Source of the DNA: an uncultured Oscillibacter sp.
GTDB taxonomy: Bacteria; Bacillota; Clostridia; Oscillospirales; Oscillospiraceae
Length of the DNA: 14,209 nucleotides
Assembly (NCBI GenBank): GCA_900551885.1
Contig: URXS01000050.1
Coordinates: forward strand, 1-14,209
Direction of reading: 5' to 3'
Positions 6,574 through 14,024 of this stretch are shown here, in pieces (position 1 is the first letter of the stretch; each line of letters opens with the position of its first letter). Under the pieces are notes generated by a model. The model saw only the letters and a list, made by a program, of their open reading frames with translations. It was not told the DNA's origin and did not search any database. A program made the translations under genes and the position numbers.

Positions 6574-6602
6574 ACTATACCATATCTGGAGGAGAAATGC
6601 AA
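6574..6602 (-). promoter_or_regulatory. Candidate sigma-A promoter for murA-walJ-rlmH
   Basis: On the minus strand TTGCAT (6602-6597) and TATAGT (6579-6574) are separated by 17 bases. Transcription would start near 6567, giving a leader of about 139 bases before the murA TTG. The region between it and walI is AT-rich and otherwise empty (6603-6674), which fits a promoter zone. It would let murA and the downstream genes be expressed apart from walRKHI. Confidence 0.65.
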
Positions 6603-6674
6603 ATCATTCCTGCTCATACGCTTTAAAAGAAGAAAAAACAGGAAAAACAACATAAAATTCAAGAAATGGAAACT

Positions 6675-7478
6675 TTATGCCAAAGACACAGCTCCTGTTA
6701 TGCAGTTGACATAATAGCTGGCGGTGTCGGTGACTACACACCAGGCCGGGGCAAGGGTCATCAAAGCGGTGGTAGTGCTCTGTAACTCAAAGCACAGGTA
6801 CAGGTCCGTCACGGCTGTACCCACAGCGCCTTCCCGAATGGTATTCAGGAAGGCGGCCAGGGCCGACAGGGCCGATAGCGGCTCCTCTCCGGAGGAAGAT
6901 GTGGTGCCGCTGTCGGGCAGATGGGTGCCGATGGCCCGTTTCAGCACGCCGTTCTCCACAGTGAAGGTGACGGCGCAGCCGATGACCGGATAGTCCTGAT
7001 AATATTGAACGGCGGTCACTGTACCAGTACCGTCTTCCATGGAAATGGTCAGATCTCTATAGCCAAAAGTGTCGCAGAAGTCCTGAAAGTAGTCCCTGAG
7101 ATCCTCCAGCGGGCGGTTACACACTACGTCAAAGCTGCCGTTGGAACGGAATTGGGCGGCTCCGCTCTCCTCGGCGTAACCAAAAATGCCTCCGCCCTGA
7201 TCGGTGCGGACGGGATTTCCTCCCAGCAGATAGGCGGCAAGGGTTTGCTCCTCCGCCTCGTCCCGGATCAGTGTCAGGGAGGGAGGAGGCGTCTCATCGG
7301 AGATGAGCTTGGCATCCAGTGATACGCCGGCGGCGGAAAACAGAGCCACCAACTGTTCCCGGGCCTGACGGTGGGAGGCGTGCTCAGCATTGATCCGTAT
7401 GGCCAGGGATCCCAGCAGGCATAGATTCAGCAGGGCCAGAATCAGGATGATGATGTTTTTCAGCCTGCGGCTCTCCAT
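6675..7478 (-). CDS. walI: WalI/YycI-like regulatory membrane protein
   Basis: The 267-residue protein has a short cytoplasmic N terminus (MESRRLKN), one membrane segment (about 8-27, IIILILALLNLCLLGSLAI) and a large extracytoplasmic domain, the layout of YycI. The C terminus LAPAWCVVTDTASYYVNCITGAV matches the family ending, in which an aromatic-rich strand leads to N-x-x-TG. In Bacillus YycI/WalI works with YycH/WalH at the membrane to modulate the WalK sensor kinase. Sequence identity in this family is low, so the call rests on topology, the C-terminal motif and gene order directly after the walH-like gene. The ATG at 7478 has an AAAGGAGA site 7 bases upstream. It begins 42 bases after the walH-like gene. 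No obvious terminator follows; the downstream 60 bases are pyrimidine-rich on this strand. Confidence 0.82.
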   Translation of the reverse strand: MESRRLKNIIILILALLNLCLLGSLAIRINAEHASHRQAREQLVALFSAAGVSLDAKLISDETPPPSLTLIRDEAEEQTLAAYLLGGNPVRTDQGGGIFGYAEESGAAQFRSNGSFDVVCNRPLEDLRDYFQDFCDTFGYRDLTISMEDGTGTVTAVQYYQDYPVIGCAVTFTVENGVLKRAIGTHLPDSGTTSSSGEEPLSALSALAAFLNTIREGAVGTAVTDLYLCFELQSTTTALMTLAPAWCVVTDTASYYVNCITGAVSLA

Positions 7479-7520
7479 TTCCGTCTCCTTTCCAGGCTCC
7501 GTTGGGAGCCCAATTTCCGG

Positions 7521-8801
7521 TTACTCCGCCAGCCACTGGGCACTGACATTTGCGCCGTTGTCAGCGTAGCCGATAGACAGCTCCTTCCCTGCGTATTCGT
7601 CGGCCGCAATGGCCAGGGCCTGCCGCAGGGGAAGTAGCGAACTTTCCGCAGTGGAGGAAACATACTGCCGGAACCGTAGGGACAGCCCTGTCACGGTGGT
7701 ATGGGTCAGGGTGACCTCCGCGGCGGTCCCACCGTCAGAGAAGCGGATAGGCACACCGCTGACATGGTATCCAAAGCGTAAAGTGGTGGTTTCCCCAGTC
7801 TGGCTCACCGACTCCAAATATAAAGAGGCCTCACCCGACAGATCTCCCAGAAGCTTCCACAATAGTGAGGTGATGCCGTCCACAGCCTCCCGAAGAGTGG
7901 GGATGTCCTCCTCTGCGTTGATCTCCACAGCGGGTTCTTCACTGCTTTCGTAAACAATAGTACCGTTGCTCTTGATTTGCAGGGAACGGTTGGTCTCCCG
8001 AATGATTTCCGTGCCACTGGCGTCGGAATAGCGGTTTTTGGTGCTGGGGTTGAACCCCAGGGCAACGAGGATTTCATCTGTATTGGTCAGAGGATTGGAC
8101 GCGGACAGGACCGGCAGTGCCGGCAGCTCCGCCAGCAGCAGGGAGCGGGGAGCAATACGGCTATATGTGGGATCTAGGCCCGCCTCATCGAATGCAAAGG
8201 AGGCCACACCAAAGGAGCAGCCGTTGACGGTGTCAGTCAAGTCTTCGGTGGAGAGGGGAGGAATCTGGCAGGACGAGTAGGTATCGTCGCCGTCCCAGAT
8301 GTAGAGCCGGACATCACCGTCATGGGAAGAGAGAACGATCTGGCGGGCGCTCACGGTATCAAAGCTATATTTGCTGTCGCCACCCACCAGCTCCGACAGA
8401 ATGGACAGTGGCAGGGGAGAGAGAAAGTCGTAATAGACGGAGACGGATTCCAGTGCGGAGACAAAATCCATTTCCCGGCAAGCGGCCAGAGTTCCGGCGG
8501 AACCCAGAGCCTCCTTCAGCAGCAATCCCAGGTCCGAGAAAGCTTCCGCGTCGGTGGTGAGATAGGCGCCGTAGCGGTCATAAGCACCGGTAACCACAAC
8601 CCGAACCGGAGCTGTAAGGACCGCTGTCTGAGAGGTGGCATCGCCTACAGCGACGCCAGCAAACCGGTCCGACAGTCTGCCCTGGTCGGAGATCAGGTTA
8701 TAGATCTGAGACTGGGCAAACAACAGCACCGCAGACAGAGACAGCACCACAATGGCAATATTCTGCAAGATGTCGCGACGACCGCGGCGGGGGGATTCCA
8801 T
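7521..8801 (-). CDS. walH: WalH/YycH-like regulatory membrane protein
   Basis: The 426-residue protein has a basic cytoplasmic N terminus (MESPRRGRRD), one membrane segment (about 13-30, QNIAIVVLSLSAVLLFAQ) and an extracytoplasmic remainder, as in YycH (about 450 residues). It contains LVALGFNPSTKNRYSDASGT, where YycH proteins have a similar segment leading into a conserved beta-rich region, and ends with a YycI-like small domain. Together with WalI it is known in Bacillus and Staphylococcus to tune WalK activity. The ATG at 8801 is chosen over the in-frame GTG at 8810 because the GAGGAGG site lies 8 bases before the ATG and overlaps the GTG. Position between walK (33 bases upstream) and the walI-like gene strongly supports the call, though the sequence family is divergent. 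Confidence 0.85.
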   Translation of the reverse strand: MESPRRGRRDILQNIAIVVLSLSAVLLFAQSQIYNLISDQGRLSDRFAGVAVGDATSQTAVLTAPVRVVVTGAYDRYGAYLTTDAEAFSDLGLLLKEALGSAGTLAACREMDFVSALESVSVYYDFLSPLPLSILSELVGGDSKYSFDTVSARQIVLSSHDGDVRLYIWDGDDTYSSCQIPPLSTEDLTDTVNGCSFGVASFAFDEAGLDPTYSRIAPRSLLLAELPALPVLSASNPLTNTDEILVALGFNPSTKNRYSDASGTEIIRETNRSLQIKSNGTIVYESSEEPAVEINAEEDIPTLREAVDGITSLLWKLLGDLSGEASLYLESVSQTGETTTLRFGYHVSGVPIRFSDGGTAAEVTLTHTTVTGLSLRFRQYVSSTAESSLLPLRQALAIAADEYAGKELSIGYADNGANVSAQWLAE

Positions 8802-8834
8802 AGGGCGCACCTCCTCTCTGGTGGAATAGGCAGA

Positions 8835-10634
8835 TCAGCTGGGCAGGGGCCGGGGGCCGCCGATGGGCAGCGTCAGCCGCACGGTGGTACCAGGGCCCTG
8901 GTGGGGGGCCAGGGCGATGGTGCCATGATGTCGCTGGACAATTTCCTTGGCGATGGACAGGCCCAATCCGGTGCCGCCGGACTCCCGGGACCGGGCCTTG
9001 TCCACCCGGTAGAACCGCTCGAAGATCCGGTCCCGGTCCTTTTCCGGGATGCCGATGCCGTCGTCGCACACCTCCATCCACACCTCTGACTCCGTGGAAC
9101 CGGCGGTGATGACAATATGCCCGCCGTTGGGAGTGTATTTGATGGCGTTGCTGATGATGTTCATCATCACCTGTTCCAGCCGGCTGCGGTCGCCCACAAT
9201 CAGGGGTAGGCTCTCCGGTGGGTTGTAGGTGAGGGTGTGGAGCCGTTGTTTGGCGGCCAGGGCATTGGCCCGGGTCACGCTCTCAATGGCGTCCCCGAAG
9301 GGGAAGCGGGAGAGCACCAGCTCCGCATTGCCCGCGTCCAGCCGGCTCAGGGTCAGCAGGTCCTGGACGATATGGGTCATCCGGTCCGTCTCGGTGATAA
9401 TGATGTCCAGGAAGCTGTTGGCGGTGTCCTGGGGGATGTCCCCGCCGCCGTCCCGGAGGGTCTCGGCGTAGCTGCGGACGTTGGTCAGGGGGGTGCGCAA
9501 CTCGTGGGACACGTTGGCCACGAACTCCTTGCGGCGCTCCTCGTTGCGGTGCTGCTCCGTGATATCGTGGAGGACGATCAGCACGCCGCCGCTGGCCTGA
9601 TCAGAGAAGGGGGCCAGATACAGCTCCAGTGTCCGGTCACCGACAACCATCTCTCCCTCGGCGTAGTTGGGCCGCTGGAGAGCCAGCATTTCCTGAAAGG
9701 GGTATACGGAGCCGAAGAGCTGGTCGTAGGTGCTGTCCGCCGGCACAGACCGCTGCAGCATGGCTGTGGCGGCGGGGTTGCAGTGGATCAGGTTGCCCTC
9801 GTGATCGAAGGCCACCACGCCGTCAGTCATATGGAGAAACAGCGTGTCCAGCTTGTTGCGCTCGTTTTCCACGGCGGCCAGAGTGGATTCCAGCACGCCT
9901 GCCATCTCGTTGAAAGTGCCGGTCAGGATGCCGATCTCATCGGTGGATTCCACCGGCAGCTTGCTGTCAAAGTCTCCGGCGGCCACCTTTTCGGCGCTGG
10001 CGGTCAGCTTTTCAATGGGGCCCACCATGGTCTTGGACAGCAGAAAGCTCAGCAGTACGGAAATCAGTAGGCCGATGATCAGTGCCTGCATGATGATGAG
10101 GAACAGTTGGCTGTTGAGGCCGGAGACCGTATCCTTATTGTCCAGAACATAGATGATGAAGGTGTTATCACCGGCCAGGATAGGAATGGCCACATCCATG
10201 AAGCCGGCGGTGATGTCGCTCTCGTCTCCCACCAGAGTGCCGTCCCCCTGGGCCACAGCGTTCCGGGCCGTCAGAAGGTTGGCGGTCTGTTCCCGGGGCA
10301 ACTCCGAGGCGTCGGTGGAGCCGGCCAGAAACTCGCCGGTCTCCCCGTCCAGCACGAAGTAGTTGCGGGTACGGTAGTCGATGCCCAGCTCCCCGGCCCG
10401 GGCGTCCACCAGCAGACGGATCTGCTCAGCACCGTCCGGCAGGGCGGCGTTGCTGCGGAGAGTAGCCATGAAATCTCCGTTTCCCTCTCCAAAGACGTCG
10501 TTCATCTGCTGGTAGAAGGTGTCGATATAGAAGCTGGAGACGCTGGTGGTCAGGAAGGCACCTACCACCGCCATCAGCGACGTGATGAGCAGCAGCAGGA
10601 TCAGCATCAGCTTCATGTGCAGGCTTCTGAACAA
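8835..10634 (-). CDS. walK: Sensor histidine kinase WalK
   Basis: The protein has the full WalK layout; numbers here count from an upstream GTG at 10643. TM1 spans about 11-32, an extracytoplasmic Cache-like domain about 33-178 (YFVLDGETGEFLAGSTD), TM2 about 181-203, HAMP about 205-258 and PAS about 262-365. The HisKA domain has FVANVSHELRTPLTNVRSYA (phospho-accepting His380). The HATPase has NIISNAIKYTPNGG, DDGIGIP (527-533), FERFYRVD and GGTGLGLSIA (556-565). It senses wall state and phosphorylates WalR. The TTG at 10634 is preferred because AAAGAAGGTGAG, the best Shine-Dalgarno match, ends about 5 bases before it and overlaps the GTG. Starts at 10643 (GTG) or 10616 (ATG) remain possible; the first gives 602 residues, this one 599. 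It follows walR by 37 bases. Confidence 0.94.
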   Translation of the reverse strand: MFRSLHMKLMLILLLLITSLMAVVGAFLTTSVSSFYIDTFYQQMNDVFGEGNGDFMATLRSNAALPDGAEQIRLLVDARAGELGIDYRTRNYFVLDGETGEFLAGSTDASELPREQTANLLTARNAVAQGDGTLVGDESDITAGFMDVAIPILAGDNTFIIYVLDNKDTVSGLNSQLFLIIMQALIIGLLISVLLSFLLSKTMVGPIEKLTASAEKVAAGDFDSKLPVESTDEIGILTGTFNEMAGVLESTLAAVENERNKLDTLFLHMTDGVVAFDHEGNLIHCNPAATAMLQRSVPADSTYDQLFGSVYPFQEMLALQRPNYAEGEMVVGDRTLELYLAPFSDQASGGVLIVLHDITEQHRNEERRKEFVANVSHELRTPLTNVRSYAETLRDGGGDIPQDTANSFLDIIITETDRMTHIVQDLLTLSRLDAGNAELVLSRFPFGDAIESVTRANALAAKQRLHTLTYNPPESLPLIVGDRSRLEQVMMNIISNAIKYTPNGGHIVITAGSTESEVWMEVCDDGIGIPEKDRDRIFERFYRVDKARSRESGGTGLGLSIAKEIVQRHHGTIALAPHQGPGTTVRLTLPIGGPRPLPS

Positions 10635-10671
10635 AGGTCTCACCTTCTTTCAGACGGTAATGACGGGGCAG

Positions 10672-11382
10672 TCATGTGGCGGAGAAGTAGTACCCTGCGC
10701 CCCGGCGGGTCAGGATATAGACCGGATTGGCGGGGTCCGCCTCGATTTTTTCCCGCAGACGGCGGACGGTCACGTCCACCGTGCGCACATCGTCGCCCAC
10801 ATAGCCATAGTTCCACACCTGCTCCATCAGGTCGATGCGGGAGTAGACCTTGTTGGGGTGGCTGGCCAGGAAGGTCAGCAGCTCATACTCCCGCTGCGTC
10901 AGGTCGATGGCTTTTCCGGCCCGGAAGACCTGATGGCTGTCGGTGTTGATGGCCAGGTCCCCGGACACCGGCATGGCTGACGCCGCGGCGGAGGCCGGAG
11001 CCGCTGCCATGGAAGTGCGGCGGATGTTGGCGCCCACCCGGGCGATCAGCTCCCGCATGGAGAAGGGCTTGGTGATATAGTCGTCGGCACCGATCTCCAG
11101 CCCCAGGACCTTGTCCGCCTCTTCCTCCCGGGCGGTGAGGATGATGACGGGCACATTGTCGCCCTTTTCCCGCAGGGCGCGGCACACGTCAAAACCATTC
11201 ATCTTGGGCAGCATCACGTCCAGCAGGATCAGGTCCGGGTTCACGGAGAGGGCCTTGGACAGACCATCCTCCCCGTCGTACGATTCACAGGTTTGGTATC
11301 CCTCCCGCTGGAGATTGAAGCGCAGGATATCCACAATGTTTTTCTCGTCCTCTACAATGAGGACGGTCTTCTGGCTGTTCAT
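10672..11382 (-). CDS. walR: Response regulator WalR (OmpR/PhoB family)
   Basis: The 236-residue protein has a receiver domain (about 5-118) with acidic pocket EDE (11-13), phospho-acceptor Asp55 (LILLDVMLPKMNGFDV), Thr83 and Lys105 (ITKPFS). An Ala-rich linker follows, then a winged-helix OmpR-type DNA-binding domain. The tail VRTVDVTVRRLREKIEADP then PVYILTRRGAGYYF is the characteristic WalR/PhoP-type ending. WalR is the usually essential regulator of autolysins and wall turnover in Firmicutes. The ATG at 11382 has a GGGAGG site 6-7 bases upstream. It begins 18 bases after the Nudix gene and is followed by walK, so it should be transcribed from the promoter ahead of the Nudix gene. A PhoP or VicR label would be equivalent on sequence; the walKHIJ context decides it. 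Confidence 0.95.
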   Translation of the reverse strand: MNSQKTVLIVEDEKNIVDILRFNLQREGYQTCESYDGEDGLSKALSVNPDLILLDVMLPKMNGFDVCRALREKGDNVPVIILTAREEEADKVLGLEIGADDYITKPFSMRELIARVGANIRRTSMAAAPASAAASAMPVSGDLAINTDSHQVFRAGKAIDLTQREYELLTFLASHPNKVYSRIDLMEQVWNYGYVGDDVRTVDVTVRRLREKIEADPANPVYILTRRGAGYYFSAT

Positions 11383-11400
11383 ATTTTCCTCCCGCAGCGT

Positions 11401-11949
11401 TTACAGATCCAGCAGGACCTTGGTTTTCAGTACGGCAGCGATGGTCTTGGCGTCCTCAATTTCCCCGTCCATGACCCGGTGGACCATCTCCGTGAAGGGG
11501 ATCCGCTCCACGTTCAAAAATTCATCCGGGTCCAGATGCTGGTCCTCCATGTGCAGGCCACGGGCCAAAAACAGATGCAGCTTTTCGCCGTAGCAGCCCG
11601 GGGCGGGCAAAATGACGCCCAAAGGCAGCAGGGTGTCCGGCACGGCGCCGGTCTCCTCTTTCAGCTCCCGCAGAGCGCCGGTGACCGGATTTTCTCCCTC
11701 ATCCAGCTTGCCGGCGGGGATCTCCAGCAGCAGCTTTTTGAAGACATAGCGGTACTGGGTGACGGTCAGCACGTTGTTGCGCTCGTCCAGAGGCAGCACC
11801 GCCACGCCGTCCACGTGGTCAACCACTTCCCTCTGGGAGGTATGGCCGTTGGGCAGCAGCACCTCGTCCACATGGACGTGGCACAGCAGCCCATCATACA
11901 CGTCTTTCCGGCTGAGTGTTTGCTCAGTCAGGTCCGTAGGCTGGGTCAT
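11401..11949 (-). CDS. nudF: Nudix hydrolase, ADP-ribose pyrophosphatase type
   Basis: The 182-residue protein carries a complete Nudix box at 80-102: G80, E86, the REL at 94-96, E98-E99 and G101, matching GX5EX7REUXEEXGU. The preceding QYRYVFKKLLLEIPAG and the later PAPGCYGEKLHLFLA are typical of the ADP-ribose pyrophosphatase (NudF/YqkG) group, which cleaves ADP-ribose to AMP and ribose-5-phosphate. The ATG at 11949 is used because GAGGTG lies about 8 bases upstream; an upstream in-frame start at 11985 adds 12 residues without family similarity and has no ribosome site. It is the first gene after the promoter at 12057-12029 and ends 18 bases before walR, so it heads the wal operon. The exact substrate within the Nudix group is not provable from sequence. 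Confidence 0.9.
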   Translation of the reverse strand: MTQPTDLTEQTLSRKDVYDGLLCHVHVDEVLLPNGHTSQREVVDHVDGVAVLPLDERNNVLTVTQYRYVFKKLLLEIPAGKLDEGENPVTGALRELKEETGAVPDTLLPLGVILPAPGCYGEKLHLFLARGLHMEDQHLDPDEFLNVERIPFTEMVHRVMDGEIEDAKTIAAVLKTKVLLDL

Positions 11950-12028
11950 GTCAAAACACCTCGTAATGTTTAGAGTTTCAACCACCGTGTGAAAACGGGG
12001 TCGGGGCAGATTGATTCAGTAATATCAC

Positions 12029-12057
12029 ATTATATCATGTCCGCCAGGAAAAGCCAA
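12029..12057 (-). promoter_or_regulatory. Promoter for the nudF-walRKHI operon
   Basis: On the minus strand TTGGCT (12057-12052) and a perfect TATAAT (12034-12029) are 17 bases apart. Transcription would begin near 12022, about 73 bases before the Nudix start. It is back to back with the smpB promoter, with only 13 bases between the two -35 elements. I looked for paired WalR boxes (TGTWAH-N5-TGTWAH) here and saw none. Confidence 0.75.
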
Positions 12058-12070
12058 CTGCTTCTTTCTC

Positions 12071-12099
12071 TTGAAGAACGGGCAGAATCATGGTATACT
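12071..12099 (+). promoter_or_regulatory. Promoter for smpB-PPIase-SDR
   Basis: TTGAAG (12071-12076) and TATACT (12094-12099) are separated by exactly 17 bases. Transcription would start near 12106, giving a leader of about 35 bases before the GTG of smpB. Confidence 0.72.
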
Positions 12100-12140
12100 A
12101 ACTTGACTTTACCGGTATCTGGTATTCCGGCGGAAGAGAG

Positions 12141-12614
12141 GTGAGCCCCACGGAGAAAAAGGGAATCAAGATCGCGGCGCAAAACCGCAAGGCCTTTCAC
12201 GACTACTTCGTGGAGGACCGGTACGAGGCCGGCGTGGAGCTGGCCGGAACAGAGGTCAAATCCATTCGGGCCGGTACGCTGAACCTGAAGGACTCCTACT
12301 GCACGGTGAAGGACGGGGAGCTGTTCGTTCATGGGATGCACATCTCCCCCTATGAGAAGGGCAACATCTTCAACAAGGACCCGGTCCGGTCCCGGCGGCT
12401 GCTGATGCACAAGCGGGAGATCCGCAAGCTCCACGCCCTGATCCAGCAGGAGGGATACACCCTGGTGCCCTTATCGGTGTATTTCAAGAACGCCCGGGTG
12501 AAGGTGGAGATCGGTCTTTGCAAGGGCAAGAAGAACTACGACAAACGGGCGGCCGCCGCCCAGCGGGACGCCCGCCGGGAGATCGACCGCACCCTGAGAG
12601 AAAGGAATCGATGA
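12141..12614 (+). CDS. smpB: SsrA-binding protein SmpB
   Basis: The 157-residue protein is the usual SmpB length. SmpB binds the tRNA-like domain of tmRNA and mimics the missing codon-anticodon part, so that tmRNA can enter the A site of stalled ribosomes. The family core is visible: IAAQNRKAFHDYFVEDRYEA (11-30), GVELAGTEVKSIRAGTLNLK (31-50), then LVPLSVYFKNARVKVEIGLC (108-127) and the basic C-terminal tail GKKNYDKRAAAAQRDARREI that reaches into the mRNA channel. The GTG at 12141 is the only reasonable start before the conserved region, with GGAAGAG just upstream. The stop overlaps the next start as ATGA. Its RNA partner ssrA is about 1.4 kb downstream on the same strand. Confidence 0.96.
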   Translation: MSPTEKKGIKIAAQNRKAFHDYFVEDRYEAGVELAGTEVKSIRAGTLNLKDSYCTVKDGELFVHGMHISPYEKGNIFNKDPVRSRRLLMHKREIRKLHALIQQEGYTLVPLSVYFKNARVKVEIGLCKGKKNYDKRAAAAQRDARREIDRTLRERNR

Positions 12615-13147
12615 ACATGTCTGAAGTGAAAAACCCCATCGTCACCATCACCATGGAAAACGGCGCCGTCATGACCGGGGAACTGTACCCGGAGAAGGCG
12701 CCCAACACCGTCAACAATTTCATCGCCCTGGCCAACAGCGGTTTCTACGATGGCCTGATCTTCCACCGGGTGATCCCCGGCTTCATGATCCAGGGCGGCT
12801 GCCCCAACGGCAACGGCATGGGCGGCCCCGGCTACGACATCAAGGGCGAGTTCGCCGGCAACGGCTTCGCCCAGAACGACCTGCGGCACACCACCGGCGT
12901 GCTGTCCATGGCCCGGGCCATGCACCCGGACTCCGCCGGCAGCCAGTTCTTCATCATGGTGGCGCCGGCGCCCCATCTGGACGGCCAGTACGCCGCCTTC
13001 GGCCAGGTGACCGACGGCGTGGAGGAGGCCATCCGCATCTCCGAGGTGCCCACGGACCGCAACGACAAGCCCAAGACGCCGGTGGTCATCCAGTCCATCC
13101 GGGTGGACACCCAGGGCGTGGAGTATCCGGCGCCCAAGAAACGCTGA
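12611..13147 (+). CDS. Cyclophilin-type peptidyl-prolyl cis-trans isomerase
   Basis: The 178-residue protein is a single-domain cyclophilin that speeds proline isomerisation during folding. Core motifs are FHRVIPGFMIQGG (51-63, with Arg53, Phe59 and Gln61 of the active site), GPGYDIKGEF, SMARAMHPDSAGSQFFIM (Gln112, Phe113) and HLDGQYAAFGQV (from His122). Tyr replaces the Trp seen in cyclosporin-sensitive eukaryotic cyclophilins, as in many bacterial members. No signal peptide or lipobox is present, so it should be cytoplasmic. The ATG at 12611 overlaps the smpB stop by 4 bases (ATGA), with AGAAAGGA upstream; an ATG two codons later is an alternative. Translational coupling with smpB is likely. 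Enzymes like this are often named PpiB or PpiA; I leave the symbol blank because sequence alone does not choose. Confidence 0.94.
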   Translation: MNMSEVKNPIVTITMENGAVMTGELYPEKAPNTVNNFIALANSGFYDGLIFHRVIPGFMIQGGCPNGNGMGGPGYDIKGEFAGNGFAQNDLRHTTGVLSMARAMHPDSAGSQFFIMVAPAPHLDGQYAAFGQVTDGVEEAIRISEVPTDRNDKPKTPVVIQSIRVDTQGVEYPAPKKR

Positions 13148-13164
13148 GGCGGGAGGCGCGTGCC

Positions 13165-13923
13165 ATGAAAACGGCCATTATCACTGGCGCCTCCTCGGGC
13201 CTGGGCCGGGAGATCGTGCGGCAGTTGTCGGACGTATTCCCGGAGATTGGCTGCTGTTGGCTGATTGCCCGTCGGCGGGAGCGGCTGGAGGAGATCGCCC
13301 AGTCCTTGCCCAATCTGTCGGTGGAGTGCCTGGACCTGGACCTGTGCAGTCCTACCAGCTTCGCGGTTTTGAAAACCCGTCTGGAGGCGGAGCGGCCGGA
13401 GGTGACCCTCCTGGTCAACTGCGCCGGCTGCGGCTTTCTGGGGGAGCTGGGCCAGGGCCATACCGACCAGCAGACCCGCATGATCGACCTGAACCTGCGG
13501 GCATTGACGGCAGTGACGGACCTGGTGCTGCCCTATATGGGGCAGGGCGGGCGCATTCTGAACGTGTCCTCCATCGCCTCTTTCTGCCCCACGCCCCGGA
13601 TGACGGTGTACGGTGCCACCAAGGCATATGTGTCCTCCTTTACCATTGGGCTGGGGGAGGAGCTGCGCCGTCGGGGGATCACCGTCACGGCGGTGTGCCC
13701 CGGTCCCATGCGGACGGAGTTCCTGGACGTGGGCGGCATCACCGGAAATTCCCGGGCCTTTGCCATGCTGCCTTACTGTGACCAGGTACGGGTGGCCGGC
13801 GGTGCCCTGCGGGCAGCCCGGGAGGGGCGCAGCATCTACACGCCCCGGCTGTTTTACAAGTTCTACCGGCTGCTGGCCAAGGTGGTGCCGGTAAAGCTGA
13901 TGGTGAAGATTACCGGCACCTGA
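13165..13923 (+). CDS. Short-chain dehydrogenase/reductase (classical SDR)
   Basis: The 252-residue protein is a classical SDR with the NAD(P)-binding glycine motif TGASSGLG (7-14), NCAG (85-88), Asn110, the catalytic Ser in NVSS (133-136) and the YGATK active-site pair Tyr149/Lys153, followed by PGPMRTEF (179-186). ARRRERLEEI after the second strand suggests a preference for NADP. The C-terminal stretch (about 229-250, LFYKFYRLLAKVVPVKLMVK) is basic and hydrophobic and could associate with the membrane. It resembles the YqjQ/DltE-like group more than fatty-acid FabG, but the substrate cannot be read from sequence. The ATG at 13165 has a GGGAGG site 8 bases upstream, and the gene begins 17 bases after the PPIase stop, so the two should be co-transcribed. 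Confidence 0.92.
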   Translation: MKTAIITGASSGLGREIVRQLSDVFPEIGCCWLIARRRERLEEIAQSLPNLSVECLDLDLCSPTSFAVLKTRLEAERPEVTLLVNCAGCGFLGELGQGHTDQQTRMIDLNLRALTAVTDLVLPYMGQGGRILNVSSIASFCPTPRMTVYGATKAYVSSFTIGLGEELRRRGITVTAVCPGPMRTEFLDVGGITGNSRAFAMLPYCDQVRVAGGALRAAREGRSIYTPRLFYKFYRLLAKVVPVKLMVKITGT

Positions 13924-13965
13924 GGCAGATTTCACGGAATTGTAACACACTTCGCAGATAGATTG

Positions 13966-13974
13966 TGATATGAT
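13966..13974 (+). promoter_or_regulatory. Candidate extended -10 promoter for ssrA
   Basis: TGATATGAT (13966-13974) reads as an extended -10 (TGn plus TATGAT, one mismatch to TATAAT). No good -35 lies 16-18 bases upstream; a TTGTAA at 13940-13945 is too far away. A start near 13981 would put about 60 bases of leader ahead of the mature tmRNA end. An alternative -10 is TATATA at 13977-13982. Confidence 0.45.
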
Positions 13975-13990
13975 CCTATATACGGCGGAT

Positions 13991-14024
13991 CCCGCTCCGG
14001 TGCAGAGAAGCGCACCGGAGCGGG
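13991..14024 (+). other. GC-rich hairpin just upstream of ssrA
   Basis: A perfect 13-bp stem, CCCGCTCCGGTGC (13991-14003) with its complement at 14012-14024, has an 8-base loop. No T run follows (CCCTGAATT), so a simple intrinsic terminator for the SDR operon is unlikely. It would fall in the 5' leader of the ssrA precursor if the promoter above is used. It may insulate or protect the leader, or act as a weak terminator. Confidence 0.55.

Noticed and set aside
9237..10070. Long plus-strand open frame opposite walK
   Set aside because: Antisense shadow of a conserved kinase with all motifs intact on the minus strand.
12000..12140. WalR binding sites in the wal/smpB intergenic region
   Set aside because: No two TGTWAH hexamers spaced 11 bases apart were found by eye here or in the murA promoter.
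12832..13950. A 372-codon minus-strand open frame across the PPIase and SDR genes
   Set aside because: It spans two well-supported plus-strand genes and shows no recognisable domain or ribosome site.
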